A DNA stretch of 64,000 nucleotides. It comes from Siphonodentalium dalli (Eukaryota > Mollusca > Scaphopoda > Gadilida > Siphonodentaliidae). The notes under the pieces are model-generated. The model had not been told where the DNA came from and ran no database searches. It saw only the letters and a program-made list of their open reading frames with translations. Below are positions 23,447 to 34,790 of the stretch, in pieces (the stretch's first letter is position 1; each line of letters starts with the position of its first letter). The position numbers and the translations under genes are program-made. The DNA is taken from NCBI GenBank assembly GCA_032622095.1, contig CP136065.1, positions 218,592,151 to 218,656,150 on the forward strand, in the 5' to 3' direction.

Positions 23447-24718
23447 TAATAGCACGAAGATTCTTATGAACATGGGAGGGAAAGATGTTATGAGTTATGT
23501 ATTCAAGCGAACATCCCAAGCAATAATAATGAGTGCTCCGTCTCTCAAGATCGACAACGACGTTGTACACATCGACCCTTAACTCTTGTTTCAGAGGCTT
23601 ATCACTGTTGCCAAAGCGCCGACCAGAGGTGATGTAACCTGCTGTGTCAGACTTTTAGGTAGAAAAGGATTTTATTTACATACACTATCACCAGGTGCAG
23701 TGTTGGAAGGGGCTTAATTTGGAACCAACTGATTGGGGTTGGCAGGCTAGGGATGGGCGGCTCAATCATATCAAATGTGAGGAACCACCAGCTCCAAAAG
23801 AACTACTGAACATCATTCGTTGTAAATGTAAAACGGACTGCAAACGCAATAGGTGCACATGCCGAAACATGGAATTATGTGTTCTATGTCAGGACATTGG
23901 GGAATGCCAAGGTGTTGACTGTTCGAACACACAGCCTTTCGACAACAGTGAAATGGAGGCCTAGACTGAAAATCAGAACGATCTATCCAGAATTATTATT
24001 TTTTCAAAATTCTATATTTTTTTAATGAATTTCTATATTTTTTCTCTTTTTTCACTATTTTGCCACAAGATATGGACAACTTAGTGTCATTGATACCACA
24101 ACCTGGCCCAAAATTTATGGAAAATCCCATATATAACTGACTGACAACAATCCAAGTCCAAATATGGCATAAACATTAAATGTAAAATTCCATTTTTCTC
24201 TGATTTCTTGTCATTTTTACATCTTTTCACCCTAAAATATTTTTATTATTTGCTTGTAGTAACAACATGAAAAAACCCTACAATTGTGGATATAACTATA
24301 TAACAATAGTTCCAAGACCAGTTATGACAATTTTACAACTGCATCAAGAGTTATTGTAGACTTCCAGTTTTCACTGAATTTTGGAAAAGTTTCGAAAATT
24401 TAATCAATATTTATAGAATAAAATGATACAAAATCTTGCATACAACTGTACCACAATTTATCATTGTGAAAATATAACAATTGTATGTTTACATCAAGAG
24501 CTATTAACAAAAAATGTTAATCTCCATTTTTCACCAATTTTTCATCACTTTCGCCACTTTTTGCCTCAAAAAGGCCATTTCGCATGTTCAGATTTTTGTT
24601 GATTTTTAGCTGAGCATACTCTTTGATGCTCCCAACCAAAATAAAACAAAATCTTTTGTGTTGCAATTATTTTGAGGTTCAGCCCTATTTTCTCATAAAT
24701 GCACTGGACTAAAAGGGA
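23446..24718. mobile_element. Continuation of the element: third terminal copy at 24.66-24.72 kb
   Basis: The terminal motif seen at 21155 (as its complement) and 23390 recurs at 24655-24718: TTGTGTTGCAATTATTTTGA, then ATGCACTGGACTA. The whole block 21148-24718 can thus be read as one composite DNA element of about 3.57 kb, with the foldback on the left and a cysteine-rich coding remnant (23466-23964) on the right. Confidence 0.6.
23466..23964 (+). pseudogene. Cysteine-rich CXC-like transposon-associated protein, broken
   Basis: Frame one, from ATG 23466, encodes MGGKDVMSYVFKRTSQAIIM then KIDNDVVHIDP, a stop (TAA at 23580) where a glutamine codon is likely, and LLFQRLITVAKAP. It ends at TAA 23715. 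The overlapping second frame (about 23695 to TAG 23964) encodes LEPTDWGWQARDGRL, PPAPKELLNIIRCKCK and cysteines spaced C-x-C-x3-C-x4-C-x-C-x6-C-x2-C-x5-C-x5-C. The WGW...PPAPxxLL...CxC arrangement is a module I recognise from many uncharacterised invertebrate proteins that sit in mobile DNA, and it looks like a CXC (tesmin/TSO1-like) zinc motif. One stop and one frame change make this copy dead. Its function in the element is unknown. Confidence 0.6.
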
Positions 24719-25140
24719 CCAACATAGTTTAAATTCCTCGCATGTACAATATTCTAGGATTTCCCAAACAGGGGTTAAGTTTCTTTGGATTACTTTCCGA
24801 ATTATTGATTCCAAGAAGAAATTTAGACATAACCTGGTTGTGTGACGTAAACATATACTAAACAACACGGAAATAGAGAAACGATTTAAATATTCAACAG
24901 TATAATTGGCAATAACACCATTCTTTGTCAGATCAATGTTCCATCAAAATTATCAGCACATTGACGATTTCCTCATTCAAATGATGATATTTCATGTTCA
25001 TCATTAGATTAGTAAGCTTCCCATCCGTAGTAGCACACAATTCTTCCCTGAACTTACCCTTATGCAGATTCACTGGTAGTACAATAGTACATGTAGTTTG
25101 GTTAGAATCCACCACATTCTGTGATAATTCCACACATGCA
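24719..25140. other. No gene seen
   Basis: Unique AT-rich DNA between two transposon blocks. No supported frame. Confidence 0.4.
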
Positions 25141-26588
25141 GTTCACACCGGGAACATGTCTCTATTCCGAATGTTCACTATTCCGAAGGTTCACTACTCC
25201 GAAGGTTCGCTATTCCGAAGGTTCTCTATTCCGAAGGTTCGCTATTCCGAAGATTATTTTGTTTAAAGGTTAATTCTATATTCAAGTATTGAGAGGGTTC
25301 TTTATCACGAAGACTCTTATTTATGAAGGAAATAACTTAAAACATTGAAACAATAAATGTTATTTTTTTTTTTATCGCGGGTTTCCTTGAGATTTAATGT
25401 CATTACGTATGACGTTATTTTCCAAAACATATTCACGTCAGGCAGCCCACACAATTGCTCTTTCCATGCGATTTAATGTCATCGCGTATGGCGTTATATC
25501 TCAATAATCTTACAGGCAACAATACGCCAGCTAAAGGCGGGATTAAAACAGCGGGACTATAACTCTTAATGAATACTGCGAAGCAGAATGTCGTTGAATA
25601 GACGGGTATGAGTTGAACCTAACTGCAATTGTGAATTTGTATTGAATTGTAAGGCCCACTTAATTTTCGAGTCATCGGCTATTTTGTATAGTGCCTTGAT
25701 ATCAGATTTTAAACACAATCTCTGCCATAAAATATGATTAAAACACTATATATAGTTCATCACCATTCAAAACGTCTGTATCAGAAGATGCCCCTAGAGA
25801 AATAGAAAACATCTTAAATCATAAAAAGATTCCCCCGTTATATGTCATGGCTCTCAGAATGCAACAGAATTCAACCTAATGTATTTTCAATTGAAGGGAA
25901 TAACATTATCTTTAAAATATAGAGTTACCCCCCCCCCCCCCTTCATTGAAAATAATACACTTTACTTTGCGCAACAAAACCAGATGAACCTTAAGCACAA
26001 AAACAAGTCGTTAACCCTGCGTTAACTCAACAAAAACAACATGTTCACAGTTTATTACACCGGATAAGCTGATAATACAGTGTTAGAGAGCTTCACATTT
26101 CAAATGGTATATATAGTGGCATATATTTTATATATGTGATCTGGGGGTTCGAAAATTAAGTGGGCCTTGAATGTTGATGTTTTTTTTCATATACAGATTG
26201 CCAGTTCGGAAAAACTATATCTCTTACATGTAGATTATTTCAGTCATCGTGTTTTTAACTTTCCATAATGAACGATAAACTGATACCCTTTTCTTGCTAT
26301 TAATAACCGATATCTAGGACAATTTGGGAATTAGAAGTGGATGTATAAATGTACTATATATGAATACTAGCGTAATCGTATTTTTCATTCCTCGTGTGGT
26401 TTTTGTGGTGGGGTGCAAATTTTGATTCATTTCTGGTTAAATACGCCCAGAATAGAAAACCTTCGGAATAGCGAACCTTCGGAATAATGAACCTTCGGAT
26501 GAGGGAACCTTCGGAATAATGAACCTTCGTAATAACGAATCTTCGGAATAATGAACCTTCGGAATAGAGAACCCTACCTGTTCACACC
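25141..26588. mobile_element. Foldback (FB)-like element with repeat-bearing arms and 9-bp target duplication
   Basis: GTTCACACC is present directly at 25141-25149 and 26580-26588. Inside these, the left arm has five to six tandem copies of a 16-bp unit (TTCGCTATTCCGAAGG, 25165-25258). The right arm has about seven copies of its complement (CCTTCGGAATAGCGAA, 26458-26572). Long inverted arms made of short tandem repeats plus a 9-bp duplication are the hallmarks of Drosophila Foldback elements and some Mutator-like relatives. No transposase frame is present. A GGCCCACTT MITE is nested inside. Confidence 0.85.
25651..26168 (+). mobile_element. GGCCCACTT MITE, copy A (nested)
   Basis: Terminal inverted repeat AAGGCCCACTTAATTTTCGA / TCGAAAATTAAGTGGGCCTT, 518 bp, no coding capacity. 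The interior includes CAGAAGATGCCC and an inverted pair around a C run (25927-25940) and matches copies at 54.8, 55.7 and 57.9 kb. Confidence 0.9.
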
Positions 26589-27824
26589 CAACGAAATCGA
26601 TCAGGTAAAAGCCCTTGGGAAATTAAACCATCAGTTTCCTATTTGTTGTGGTCTCTCTCGTTGATGATGAACTTTTTACTTATAGTTTTTGCTTGTCCCG
26701 CCATAGAAGACCAGAACACCATTGATTAACCACTCTACTGTGCATTTACCATGTTCTAAAAAAAAAAAATCGAAATTTCAATACAATGAACTATCTTTTA
26801 ACAAATTTAGGATAACTTCAGAATCATGGGAATTTTGAAATATTCCTACCGCGCTTTGGTACACGTAAGTGAATCGGTCGGTCGCGTACGGGCTAGTATG
26901 ATTGTGGAATTTTCTATACCCCTCTGTTGTGGTTAACGATAATTATCTGACTACATGGAATCATGTCTGACTGCGTGGAATCATGTCTGACTGCAAGCCA
27001 TCAAAGTTCATTTCAATAAACCATGAAGAGCAAGACAATTATCAACTACAGACACATCATAACCACAAAGAGTGCATGTGTTTCACTATATATGGGCTAG
27101 AACAACAACAATACTAGCTCATTCCTGCTTTCCTGCTCCCCTGTCAAACCGTATCATCGAGCCATGCCCTAATCATGTACTACGTTTGTATGATTTATAT
27201 ATAATACCGTGGGAGTAACCTGGTGGGAAAGTGTAACTCACTCTTTGTGTGATGTTTTTGTGATGACAGATGTGTGCCTATATGAGGCAGGTTGAACATG
27301 AATATCATTTTGTTATGAAATATGCTGCTTACCAAGATTTACGCGAAAAATAGTGTCCAGTTAGCTGATGCTTTTCCTGAGTTTTCATTGATTTTTATAA
27401 ATTTGTATTCATAATTCTTCGCAAAAAGAGAAACATTCAACTGAAATTAGAAGAGATGTCTTAATGCGAAAATACTGCACATAATTACATGTATGTACCG
27501 TGAATTCCATATATGTAATTTAATTGCAACTGCCCATTTGGGTGTATTGCAATAGACATTGTACCGTGTATTTGTGCAATAAAATGTTCACAAAACGGGT
27601 ATTTTGATGTATACAGTATTATATAATTTAATATGTACAATACAAAATATGATGCATGAATATTAGTTACGGAGTGGATTCGATATCAAGCACGAAGCTT
27701 CTGGGGATCGTTTCCGGTCTCATGTCAATAAGCCAACACTGTGAGACTACTTACATACTATTAAGTTATGATACTCAAGAGAATTTTAGATAATGGCTAT
27801 TTGATATTATCAATGTATATATGT
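26589..27824. other. No gene seen
   Basis: Contains a double copy of GGAATCATGTCTGACTG (26960-27000). No supported frame or family member otherwise. Confidence 0.4.
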
Positions 27825-28045
27825 AGCTCATTCTAAGTAGATTATGTGCGGACAATGACACAAACAAGGCAACCCACGACTTTCCATGTATATATTCTTT
27901 ATCAGGTATTTTCACTGTGGCCCGTACCATAAAACGAAATAACGGCTATGACTATTATCTACTTATTTCAGAATCAAATAATCACACCATGTACATATTT
28001 CACATTATAGGTCGATTATGCGCGTATTTGCGAGAGGATATGTTG
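27825..28045 (+). repeat. ATTATCTGCTTATAATAGAA family, copy 3 (partial)
   Basis: Shares GATTATGTGCGGACAATGAC, TTCACTGTGGCCCG, CATAAAACGAAATAACGG and GAGGATATGTTGC with the other copies. The left third is missing. Confidence 0.7.
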
Positions 28046-29139
28046 CACTGACAGTGGGGTGGGTCGATATATAAAAATAAGATTTTTTTTATCATATGGA
28101 GTAAAAGAAAGAAATAGATTGAAAGTAGATTTAGTATTACGGTTATGCAGTGTAGAGAAGAGTGAGGTGGCGTATCAAAAGTTTTGTTTAAGCATACTTT
28201 ATTCCAACACAGAGACAATACATACAGATATATAGTACATAACATATTTAGACAGAGTATAGTTGGCATAAAATTATTGCTTATCGGAGATTTGGAGGCA
28301 TGTTATATCGGTTGGAAACGGCTGTAAACTTTTTATGATCGTTCAACGCACTTGGGTAAGATGATATCCAATATTCTTAAGATGGTAATGTGTATACAAG
28401 ATCATGATGCCATGCTGTCTCATGAATACCTCACTAACGCAGCATGGGACCAATATCTTGTATCTGATCATTGCTATTTGGTTGGGTATTTAAACATTAT
28501 GCATGAGTCTGATGCAGTACAGGGAGGAGAGGTGTTGCGTGTCAATGATAAGCTATTTCTTTGAATTATACACTGATTATGTGTTCTGATCGAGCATGTT
28601 TGCATCCGACTCGACACCACACTCATTTGAATTTGTATGAATATTTATGTTCATATTAATTTTAATATTAACATTATCAATAATATTTATATTTCACCGC
28701 GATTTTGGACGATAGGAATCGCAATATGTGACATGGATGTCAGATGATATGGATATATTTGGTTCAAGTATGAGCCCTTAGCTTTGAGGCGGTCAAGAAT
28801 CTAAGAAAGTCGCCAGGGAGTCCATTATTACCTTGATTTTGGGTCTATAGTTTGTTCCACAAAATTGTTGTTGATGGGAGAAACGAGTTTTTTTGTAATA
28901 TTCATAGTCAACACCAGGGACCATAAGTTAGTTAAGACTGTCTAGTTTCGCGTCGTGATATATGTCCGTGATTGGATGAACTATGTTTTTTTGTCGCCGT
29001 GATTTAAGGGTTTCCCAGCTAGTTTCTCTAAGACGTGATGCATTACTGACATGCCTAGTCGTGCCTGTCACAATGCGGGCTGCCTTGTATCGTATATCTT
29101 CGATGTTGTCCGATTCGTGATGGCTACAACGTGTATTTC
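28046..29139. other. No gene seen
   Basis: A 70-codon frame starts at 28352 but has no recognisable motif, no splice support and no repeat of it elsewhere, so it is not called. Confidence 0.35.
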
Positions 29140-29330
29140 CGCCTGTTCATCGGAAAAAACCCACACATTATCTGCTTAAAATAAAATGTGTTTTAGGTAG
29201 ATATGCTATTTATCGCCTCATTAATGAACAAGTCAATTTATCTGCTAATTTCATAATCAAATAATCCAATATGAACCTATTTGCACGTTATAGGTCAATA
29301 ATGTGCGTATTTGCATGAGGATATGTTGGG
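29140..29330 (+). repeat. ATTATCTGCTTATAATAGAA family, copy 4 (internally deleted)
   Basis: Begins with the CACATTATCTGCTTA end and finishes with TGCATGAGGATATGTTG, but lacks the central GTGGCCCG block. It sits about 1.1 kb after copy 3 in the same orientation. Confidence 0.65.
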
Positions 29331-30490
29331 TATTTTGTTGCCCACGTTCTCCGAAACAGGTATTTTCTTACCAAGGTTACGCAAATCTCGTCTAGCTGAT
29401 ATAATGTGGATGCCATGTTGTCGTTTGGTTCAATGAATTTGAGACAATGATGACACAATATGTTATGTTATTGATACCACAATCTTGTCTAGTGTCGCGT
29501 GTTGGATAAAACGACATTTTGCTCAAGTTACTTCTCGGTTCAATTCCGGTGATCAACACAAATTGACAAATACGTTACTCTTATAGGACTTGTATGTTCA
29601 ACACAAACACTTATTCGAGTCGTAGAATTTATTAAACAAAGTATGCACCTGAATCGTGGTACAATAAACATATTTTTTGTCAGTCTATTCCTGATATGGT
29701 ACAAGGTAATTACAAATACTAAATCTTGTATCATGTTAACAAATCTCAAGTATTGTAACAAATAAGATTTATTAGCACTTGTCCTAGCTTTATGAAGAAG
29801 TAGCATAATTATATTTTCAAACCTATATTTCACCAGTAACCATCGTATACTTCCCTTTACTCGTTAACCTTTCTTCTGCTCAGCTTATGGACCATATCGA
29901 GGACTTCCCCGTTTGCACTATCATGGAGTCCAAAGTGGTTGGTAGAACCTTCATTTTCGTTAGATGATAAAAAAAGTCCTTGAGCGAATCTTGAGATGAT
30001 TGCACTTCCAGGGAAGGCACTTTCTGTACTAAATCTGATGCTACAGTAGATAAAAAAAAATCATTAAATTTATCAGCAACTCTGTAGTATGATCCTAGAT
30101 AATTTTCAGAAAACTATTTTGTGAGAATTATCTGACGATAAATAAATGGGCGATGAAACCATAAACGACCGGAACATAAATTTTGTTTTCGAAACCTAAT
30201 AAATCAGCCATCTGTATGTCAAACTATCCCATGAGTACAGTATGATCGATCGTATTATTTTACTCATAACGCCCCGAACCCCACGATCAGACAGGTAGAG
30301 TGTTAAACGTCGTCCCAAACATCGGCGAAAAAGGTTGTTTCCAGTTGGGAGTGGTGCTTGTACAAGTGATCCCGAGAACAAAATGATATGACTAATTCCA
30401 ACAGTGTTGAAAGAATTAAATTGGTGTAATCTTCAAGATTTGCAGCTGAACTTTTTTTAAAGTGTAGACTGATGATAGGACAGGATGTGT
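29331..30490. other. No gene seen; one copy of a short dispersed motif
   Basis: At 29680-29705 the complement of the TACCATATCAGGAATAGAC motif occurs, shared with 31.69 and 42.46-42.58 kb. No supported frame. Confidence 0.4.
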
Positions 30491-30662
30491 AGACAAATCT
30501 TTCCAAAGTTCCATAAGTGTACCTGTGAGTGTGGGCAGTATGCCCAAACATTTTAAAAGTACAATGTATCATAAGTGTGGCATAAGTACATAAATCTTTT
30601 CAAAGTAACATAAAGTGTAGTTGTAAGTGTGGGCTGAATGCCCAAACATTTTAAAAGTCCCA
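30490..30662 (+). repeat. Two tandem ~98-bp units
   Basis: AAATCTTTCCAAAGTTCCAT...TGCCCAAACATTTTAAAAGT at 30494-30562 recurs at 30592-30659 with several substitutions. Confidence 0.75.
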
Positions 30663-31063
30663 TAAGTCTAGAGCAAGTGTACACCTATTACTACAATTAT
30701 AATACACTTAGTCCATACATGCATTGTAATGCAAATGGTAGTCGTATCTTGTTGAATCGGATGGGGATCTATAATGGTGTGGTCTGCCTCCCTTACTGTT
30801 TCACTCCCCGGCGCCCCTGCAATTCGTATGGGGATGATCAGTTCACATAAATCTCCCACATCGTACACCATTCCCTTTTTCCGCCAACTTGACTTTCCTG
30901 TGGGAAAATAGAAAAAGGTATATACAGACAGTCCATTGATAATTACAATACACCGGAAAGTATTAACTTGACCGTGAAGCAGATATGCGAAGGGATTATA
31001 TCTTCAAAGCATGTGGGCAAGAGTATAAAGCATATCAAACAAAGTGGACCTATAGCCGCGCGG

Positions 31064-31072
31064 TATATATAA
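31064..31072 (+). promoter_or_regulatory. TATA-box candidate for the IgGFc-binding-like gene
   Basis: TATATATAA lies 124 bp before the start codon of the first coding exon. Transcription would start at about 31095-31105. Three short upstream frames then precede the main start: 31118-31144, 31148-31180 and 31167-31193, the last ending two bases before it. If the TSS is where the TATA suggests, these could lower translation. There is no experimental support. Confidence 0.4.
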
Positions 31073-31195
31073 CCCAGCGTTACAGACCATGTGTGCATTC
31101 TGTAAGCGGGAGTAGACATGACAGACAAATCAGTGCGTGCTTAAGGGATGGTTAGATTTCATATTGATGGACATGCATAGGACATTCTCTTAAGC

Positions 31196-31256
31196 ATGTT
31201 TTCGCTATTGTTTTCATCGTTTCTCCTATTGACATTTGCCGAGCATGTAATTACAG
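31196..31256 (+). CDS. First coding exon (signal peptide) of IgGFc-binding-protein-like membrane protein
   Basis: ATG at 31196 opens 20 codons reading MFSLLFSSFLLLTFAEHVIT, then one base of the next codon, followed by GTAAGT, a consensus donor at 31257. The peptide is a typical secretion signal: hydrophobic core LLFSSFLLLTFA with probable cleavage after alanine 16. The exon ends in phase 1 with G. The large exon at 58517 begins with the two bases AC that complete an aspartate codon (GAC), so the two join without a frame error. No better signal-peptide exon in the same phase was seen between them. The start has a purine-poor context (TTAAGCATG). The pairing of these exons across 27 kb is inferred from phase, signal peptide and gene structure, not from transcript data. 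Another unseen internal exon is possible. Confidence 0.6.
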
Positions 31257-33245
31257 GTAAGTGTTATTAGCTAAATGCATGTTTATTTACGTAACCTGCG
31301 TTATGCTGTATGACTTGACAGTTTAAGTACAATTAAATTTCAACATGCAGTGCTGCACTATCCTATCAAAAGTAAACAGATTAGTCCCGACCGTATTTGC
31401 TGCACACATATATGAGCCATAAAAGTATGCAGTGATATGTCAAGAAAGTTTCTGTTTGGGGTGTCAAAAAAAGCGAAAGTTAAAAAATGTGTAGTGATTT
31501 AAACGCACATGGCCCATTCGATATTCCAAATTTTGTCTATATAATTTGACAGGGAGTATAAGATAGGTTGATAAATACACAAATTATTGATATACCGGCT
31601 TCATATGCTCTGACAAATACTTGCGATGGTCACAGCCATTTTCCAGCTGTTTTCAATCAATCTCACAGAATTGAAATAAACGCTCTTTATTTCTACCATA
31701 TCAGGAATAGACTAACATTTTGTATTACTTCATTCCGTGTTTCTGGGACATATCATGCACATGGCAATGTAGTTCATGTGGCTTTAATATAACATACAAT
31801 ATAGTGGGTTCTTATGAGAACAACCAATTAATAGTAGATTGTTTTTCAGCTGAACCAAAACAAAAATAGCCACACTCTACCCCGCAAACGATGGGATATA
31901 TGTCTGAGTTAGGGTCTTAAAGAGACAATGCTCATATGAAGCTCATAATTATGTAAACGTAGTTTGGTCGTATGGATAATACAGGTCAGGAAGTACACTA
32001 AATTCCGTATAGTTGACTTTATATACTCGGAAACAACTAACCGAGCTTATGGAGTATTATTAATTCACAGCGAACTCAGTAGTCATTACATTCATACTAC
32101 TTCAGTATGGAAGCAGGTAGTACTGAGTTCAATGTGAACTAGAATGCCATCTGCTGTACATATGTGATATAAACGCTCTTTATTATCGCCAGAGCCATAT
32201 ACTGACACTGGACGCTCTTTATTTTTTCTTCATGCTGAAGAAAAAATCTGGTCCCGATGTTTCTAGATTAAATGAGTTAAATGAGTTTCAATGCATAATA
32301 AAGTCCTTTCACGTTTTCATTGATCGTCTTTTTTACCTCCGGAACTAATGCGATAGAAGTGAGTATTTACTCAATACATTGTGGAGCTACAAGCTGCGTG
32401 GTACCTTTTAAGTGGTCATTTTTTCCCTCGAGTATATGTAATAATAAAGAGCACTCAATGTCAATTGTCTTCCTTATATATTAAACATAAAGAGCGTTCG
32501 TCTTTGAACACAGCTAATATATTTCAAAAAGAACATGTGTATGGGGCTCACCAAGTTCGTACACAAGTAATCCAAGTTTTCCTTTGGCCTATTTTGATCC
32601 CCGAAAGTGACAAGCGATTAATTAGCAGGCTTTACTTGGGTAAGTATAATGAGTCGATTTAAAAGAGCGTTTCGTTTGTTCTGCCCTGATTTGGTGAGAT
32701 ATACAGAGCCCGTGGCTCTGTCGCAAACTGTGTATCATATGTGTGTGTATCATTTCCTGCAGAAGACAAGTAATTATATCACACAATTAGTCCCCAAAGC
32801 AGGCCTTGTATTGTATTAAGACGCATGTGTATATATCGATATCGATAAAAATGCCGGAACTTTAGTATTATGCTAATTATAATATAATTATGAAATTCAA
32901 TGTGTATTGGATTATTTAGTGTTGACTCAGACAAACATGGTCATAAGGGTGGTTGAACAATTTTGTCAACATGTATGGCTACATTTAAACTGGAACTATT
33001 TTTTAAGGTGTCTTTACTTCCTCTTGTGTTGTTTTTTTTAACCCCATTGCAACTGTTTCGATATCGTTTTTCGTTACTAAAATGTGATTTTGTGATAAAA
33101 TGGATCTCAAATTCGTTGCAATGCAATGCGAAATGTATTAACCTCGTGTGCTCATTTGAACATCGTTGCACCTCGGCTAGAATCGAATTTAGTGCACCCT
33201 GTTAACAAATTTCGTATAGAATTGCGACTCATGAGAGATCCTCTG
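31257..33245. other. Start of the intron, no gene seen
   Basis: Dispersed short motifs of the AACGCTCTTTATT family occur at about 31680-31715, 32170-32225 and, inverted, at 32450-32505. There is nothing else to call. Confidence 0.4.
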
Positions 33246-33599
33246 TTAAAGGGGTACTGTACACTAAATTCGGCAATTTATGGGACCATCTCCTTGTATA
33301 CTCAACAGAATATATGCAACAAATAAATTAATTTGAGCCATGGATTAGTGCAAAATACACCCATGTGCCTTATGAACGATACAAACAACATGGTAATTAT
33401 AATGAAAATGAATAAATGGCTGGAGTCATAAATTCATTTTCATTATAATTACCATGTTGTTTGCATCGTTCACGGAGAACATGAGTGTATTTCGCATTAA
33501 CCCATGGCTCAAATTCATTCATTTGTTGCATATATTATTTTGAGTATAAAAGGATATGGTCCCATAAATAGCCGGATTTAGTGTACAGTACCCCTTTAA
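33246..33599. mobile_element. TTAA-flanked MITE (AGGGGTACTGTACAC family), complete copy
   Basis: Flanked by TTAA on both sides (33246-33249, 33596-33599). Inverted ends AGGGGTACTGTACACTAAAT / ATTTAGTGTACAGTACCCCT and an inner inverted pair around TGGTAATTATAATGAAAATG at 33390-33455. No coding. A TTAA target duplication is the signature of piggyBac-type transposition, so it is probably a non-autonomous piggyBac relative. Confidence 0.85.
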
Positions 33600-33994
33600 C
33601 ATCAAATGAAGTTCAAAACGGGCGGCCATTTTAAAAGGTCCCATCTTATACATGTTATAGATGTATGTACCCCATTATTAAATGTACATGTTGATTGATC
33701 ACCATAATTACAGGTCATCCACACAATTTAGCTATGCGTTTATTTCATGCTTCCTTTGAAATACTGTTATATATGTGTTCAATGGGTATCTTTTTGTCCT
33801 ATACATTCACGATAGTGTCTTGGCGTCCTCGAGCCGATTCTGTGTGATGCTCATACATAAGTTCAGTATACCTGTGATCTTCGGTCTACATGAGCCGTGA
33901 GGCTTGTAATGACATCTTCATTAGTGTGCATTGTATAACTATATATGTGGCGTAAAGACGACGTGCTTACATTTACAGTGTATTAAAATTCGTT

Positions 33995-34790
33995 TTTGTC
34001 CCCCGACATTCCGTCGGAGGACTACAATCATGACAATCGTCCGTCCGTCCGGAACTTTGTCCGAGCATGTATTCTGTCATTTACTGGAATTGTTTTTAAC
34101 TTGGCACATATATCAACCAGCATTGGAACCTGCGATTTTTAGTTCTGTCGTACTCATTTTGGCGGAGTGCTACATCCTGGGACACATATTTTGTCCCGAG
34201 TCTCAATTTCGTCATTTTCCAGTAAAATTTGGCACGATATCAACCAGCATGGGAACCTGCTCATCAGTGATTTTGAGTTAAGTCGGAGTCATTTTGGTTG
34301 AGTTATTGTCATTTCTCGACATAGAATCGTACATCCTGGGATGCATCTTTTTTCCAAGCATGTATTCTGTCATTTTACAGTCAATGTTTTATGTCTGATT
34401 TATTGCCCTTTATCAACCATAAATTCTTCAAACCTGTCACATTCATCGGGGGACATTTTGATCACTGACCTTTTTATACGCCCGTTTGAACCAAATTTGG
34501 TATACTAGTTATGAGTTATGTCCATTTTTCGACTTAGATTTTACCTGATTTGCGGTTTCCGGGTGATAACTTTAGATGGAATCAAGTTAACTGAACCAAA
34601 TTCGGTATATTAGTTTACCACCCCAAAATGCAGATCAAGTTCGAATATGGGTTTCGTCCGCACGATTTTGAGTGAGTTATGCCCCTTTTTAGACTTAGAT
34701 TTTAGCTGATATGCGGTTTCCAAGTTATTGTGTTTTATTTTTGTTATTATTTCGTCTTAAATCAAAGGTTTCAAACAAATAATTAAATCT
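33995..34790 (+). repeat. GTCCGTCCG / TTTGTCCGAGC repeat family, copy 1
   Basis: Contains CGTCCGTCCGTCCGGAACTT and repeated, diverged ~170-bp units with phrases such as CAACCAGCATTGGAACCTGC, GAGTTATGCCC and TTTCGACTTAG. The same family forms a cleaner tandem array at 50.2-50.64 kb. Confidence 0.7.

Noticed and set aside
28000-28564. Open frames of 70-89 codons on both strands
   Set aside because: No motif, no splice sites or codon pattern, and the neighbourhood is repeat-rich. Within chance expectation for AT-rich DNA.
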